This document shows, piece by piece, positions 61,971-64,000 of a DNA stretch of 64,000 bases. The DNA comes from Tetramitus jugosus (lineage: Eukaryota; Heterolobosea; Eutetramitea; Acrasida; Vahlkampfiidae), in the NCBI GenBank assembly GCA_937625935.1, contig OW569349.1, forward strand, positions 62,001-126,000, written 5' to 3'. The position numbers were made by a program, and so were the translations under genes. How positions within the stretch are numbered: position 1 is the first letter of the stretch; every line of letters starts with the position of its first letter. Below the pieces are notes generated by a model. The model did not search any database. It was given only the letters and a program-made list of their open reading frames with translations, and was not told where the DNA came from.

Positions 61971-62827
61971 TGTGTTTGTGTTTTCTTGGTTTCTGGCTTA
62001 TTAGTCCGAGAGGCCCAATTTTGATTCATTGATTATTCAATGAAGAGGTGCACTGTCGGACTTGCTTCAATTTATTTCACACAAAAAAATCAACGACAAA
62101 AAAACAAACACAAGCACATGTAGGTTATGTGTTCATTTCGTTCATTGGAGGAAGAATGGCCCTCAGCTGAGAAACAACAACAAGAAAAGGAAATTTTTTT
62201 TGACAAGACAATCAAGTGTCCACCACCACTCATGATACTTTACCAAGGAGATTCGACCAGAGAGATGATCAAGGAAGACAATTTGAGCTCTGCGGTCTCC
62301 TACTGAGGAATGGTCCACACAAGCTGGATGTTTTTTATGTTTTAGTTCAGTGTTGGCATGTCATACCTTCTTGTATGATATGCGTGAATATCTTGTGATT
62401 CCATTATTCTTGTTGATTCGCCCTTTGAAAAAAATCGCCAATAAAAGAAAAATCGATTATTTCTCGAGGAGACACTATTTCCTTTTTTCATTTTTTCGCT
62501 TCGGGTTCATGGTCCCCTACTTCTTGAATCGGGTTTGTGAAAAATCCGCGAATATTGTAAAGTAGTTTCCCCGGGGGAATTTGGGTGGGCTCTGAACAAT
62601 TTGGACGGACCAGACATTGGTTTAAAAGTCTGCACTTTTGTGCAACCATCTGTTTTTCAACTCTAGAAAGTCAAGAAAACAGGTGCAATCAGCTAACAAC
62701 ACACACAAAAGGAACCCACTCTCGAGCTTCCATTCCAACAACACCAAGACCACTGTCTGACCTGCCTGAAACCCAACACCTGACCTCGGAAAGCCGGATC
62801 TATAACACACAAAGAACACAAAAGACC
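61971..62827. other. Divergent intergenic region upstream of CPS
   Basis: About 860 nt without a convincing gene. A near-palindrome TTTCCCCGGGGGAA at about 62566-62579 lies some 250 nt upstream of the carbamoyl-phosphate synthase ATG. It may be a regulatory site. Confidence 0.4.
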
Positions 62828-64000
62828 ATGTCACAACAACAACAACAACAACAAGAATATCTAGCTGATGCACCATCGGGCAATGGAACAACAAGAACAA
62901 CACAACAAAGAGAGGAAGTCAAGGGTCATTTAATTATGGAAGATGGTACCGTTCTGAAGGGTATTTCCTTTGGTGCTCAGGTGCCCATCTCTGGCGAGTG
63001 CGTTTTCACCACTGCTATGGTCGGCTACCCAGAAAGTTTAACAGGTATGATGATGAATGCAAACACTTTCACACCCACAATTGAACAACGCTAGCTGTGT
63101 TGGTGAGGATCAGCCTCTATCTTGCTGCCTTGTCCGAAGTGTGCGACGCTTCGAATATGGGCACGCGAGAATTTTAGTGTGTTATTCCGATAGGTAGAAT
63201 TCCCGCGCTAACCCACCCATTTTTTTTACACAATTTTCATTCAGATCCTTCGTACTGCGAGCAAATTCTCGTTCTCACATTCCCATTGGTCGGTAACTAT
63301 GGTGTGCCTCCTAACGATGTCGATGAATTTGGACTGTTGAAATATTTTGAATCGGACAAGATTCATATCGCTGGTCTCATTGTTCAAGACTACTCGCACG
63401 ATTATTCACACTGGCAAGCCGTCAAGTCACTGTCCCAATGGCTCAAGGAACACAACATACCAGCTCTCTACAATGTAGACACTCGGTTGATCACTAAAAA
63501 GTTGTGCGAGTCTCAATCCATGCTCGGAAAGATTGTGTTTCAATCCAGTGATGCACAAGGTCTGACTTTTTATGACCCTAATGAGACAAACTTGGTGTCC
63601 AAGGTGACATGCAAGGAAGTGAAGGTGTACGGCAGTGGAAACACTTACAAGGTGATTGCTGTTGACTGCGGCATGAAGAGCAACATTATTCGCATGTTGG
63701 TCCAGAGGGACATGGAAGTCAAGGTCGTTCCTTATGACTACAATTTTTTGAACGAAGAGTATGACGGTCTATTTATTAGCAATGGTCCTGGTGATCCAGC
63801 CATGTGCACTCAAACCATTGATTACTTGAGAGAGGCAATCAAGCATGATAAGCCAATCTTCGGTATTTGCTTGGGCAATCAATTGTTGGGATTGGCCACA
63901 GGAGCTTCCACATTCAAGCTGCCATACGGTAACAGAGGTCACAATCAGCCTTGCGTCTCTCAATTGAACGACAAGTGCTACATTACTTCACAGAACCACG
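62828..64000 (+). CDS. Carbamoyl-phosphate synthase, glutamine amidotransferase part (runs off window)
   Basis: Exon 1 (62828-63044) begins with a poly-Gln start and contains [18 protein letters not shown] and [18 protein letters not shown]; a 200-nt intron (GTATGA...TTCATTCAG) leads in phase to exon 2 from 63245 ([20 protein letters not shown]). This is the small-chain domain of carbamoyl-phosphate synthase. The class I glutaminase core follows: [10 protein letters not shown] (oxyanion) and [15 protein letters not shown] with the nucleophilic Cys. No stop occurs before the right edge. The gene is probably a longer CPS II or CAD-type fusion that begins pyrimidine synthesis; how far the fusion goes lies outside the window. 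Confidence 0.93.

Overview
This is a gene-dense stretch of a eukaryotic nuclear genome, most likely from a heterolobosean amoeboflagellate such as Naegleria (inference). The evidence is short GT-AG introns (about 54-300 nt) with GTATGT/GTAAGT donors, intergenic gaps often of only tens to hundreds of bases, asparagine/glutamine/serine-rich low-complexity insertions, a ciliary transition-zone gene (MKS1) beside amoeboid cytoskeleton genes (coronin/villin), and many signalling proteins (RGS, RasGEF, cyclase-like, receptor-like kinase). The overall base composition is too GC-rich for Dictyostelium, and dictyostelids lack cilia. There is no operon structure; genes lie on both strands in divergent and convergent pairs.

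Layout. 0-12.7 kb: a gene cut by the left edge, a type II membrane protein, a kynurenine/aminoadipate aminotransferase, a coronin-WD40 and gelsolin/villin-headpiece pair that looks like one villidin-type gene broken by a frame change, and a four-exon RRM protein. 12.7-19.3 kb: a TPR protein, an MFS carrier, an anchored alpha/beta hydrolase, a small unknown, a rhomboid protease and a SET-domain protein with a signal peptide. 19.6-32 kb: a PTC7-type PP2C phosphatase, MKS1, a large protein with a degenerate class III cyclase domain, low-complexity proteins including one with a dsRBD-like end, and a two-exon EF-hand protein. 32-43 kb: a coiled-coil protein, an APH-type kinase interrupted by an in-frame UGA, a large unknown, a five-exon receptor pseudokinase, a CxxC protein and a Fic protein. 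43-48 kb: eIF3c and a peroxisomal sarcosine-oxidase-like flavoenzyme. 48-54 kb: a tandem pair of RGS-START genes separated by two decayed retroelement fragments and an intron-containing tRNA-Glu. 54-64 kb: a membrane-anchored DH-PH-RasGEF, an ABCA-type half transporter ending in a CaaX box, a small basic protein and the start of a carbamoyl-phosphate synthase gene.

Functional themes are inferred. Several genes could act at the inner plasma membrane or cortex (RasGEF, RGS-START pair, receptor pseudokinase, coronin/villin protein, prenylated ABC transporter), which fits an amoeboid cell. MKS1 and E2F-like sites near several starts hint at genes tied to the flagellate switch or the cell cycle. 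I assembled exon structures by eye from splice signals and reading phase; none was tested against RNA data.
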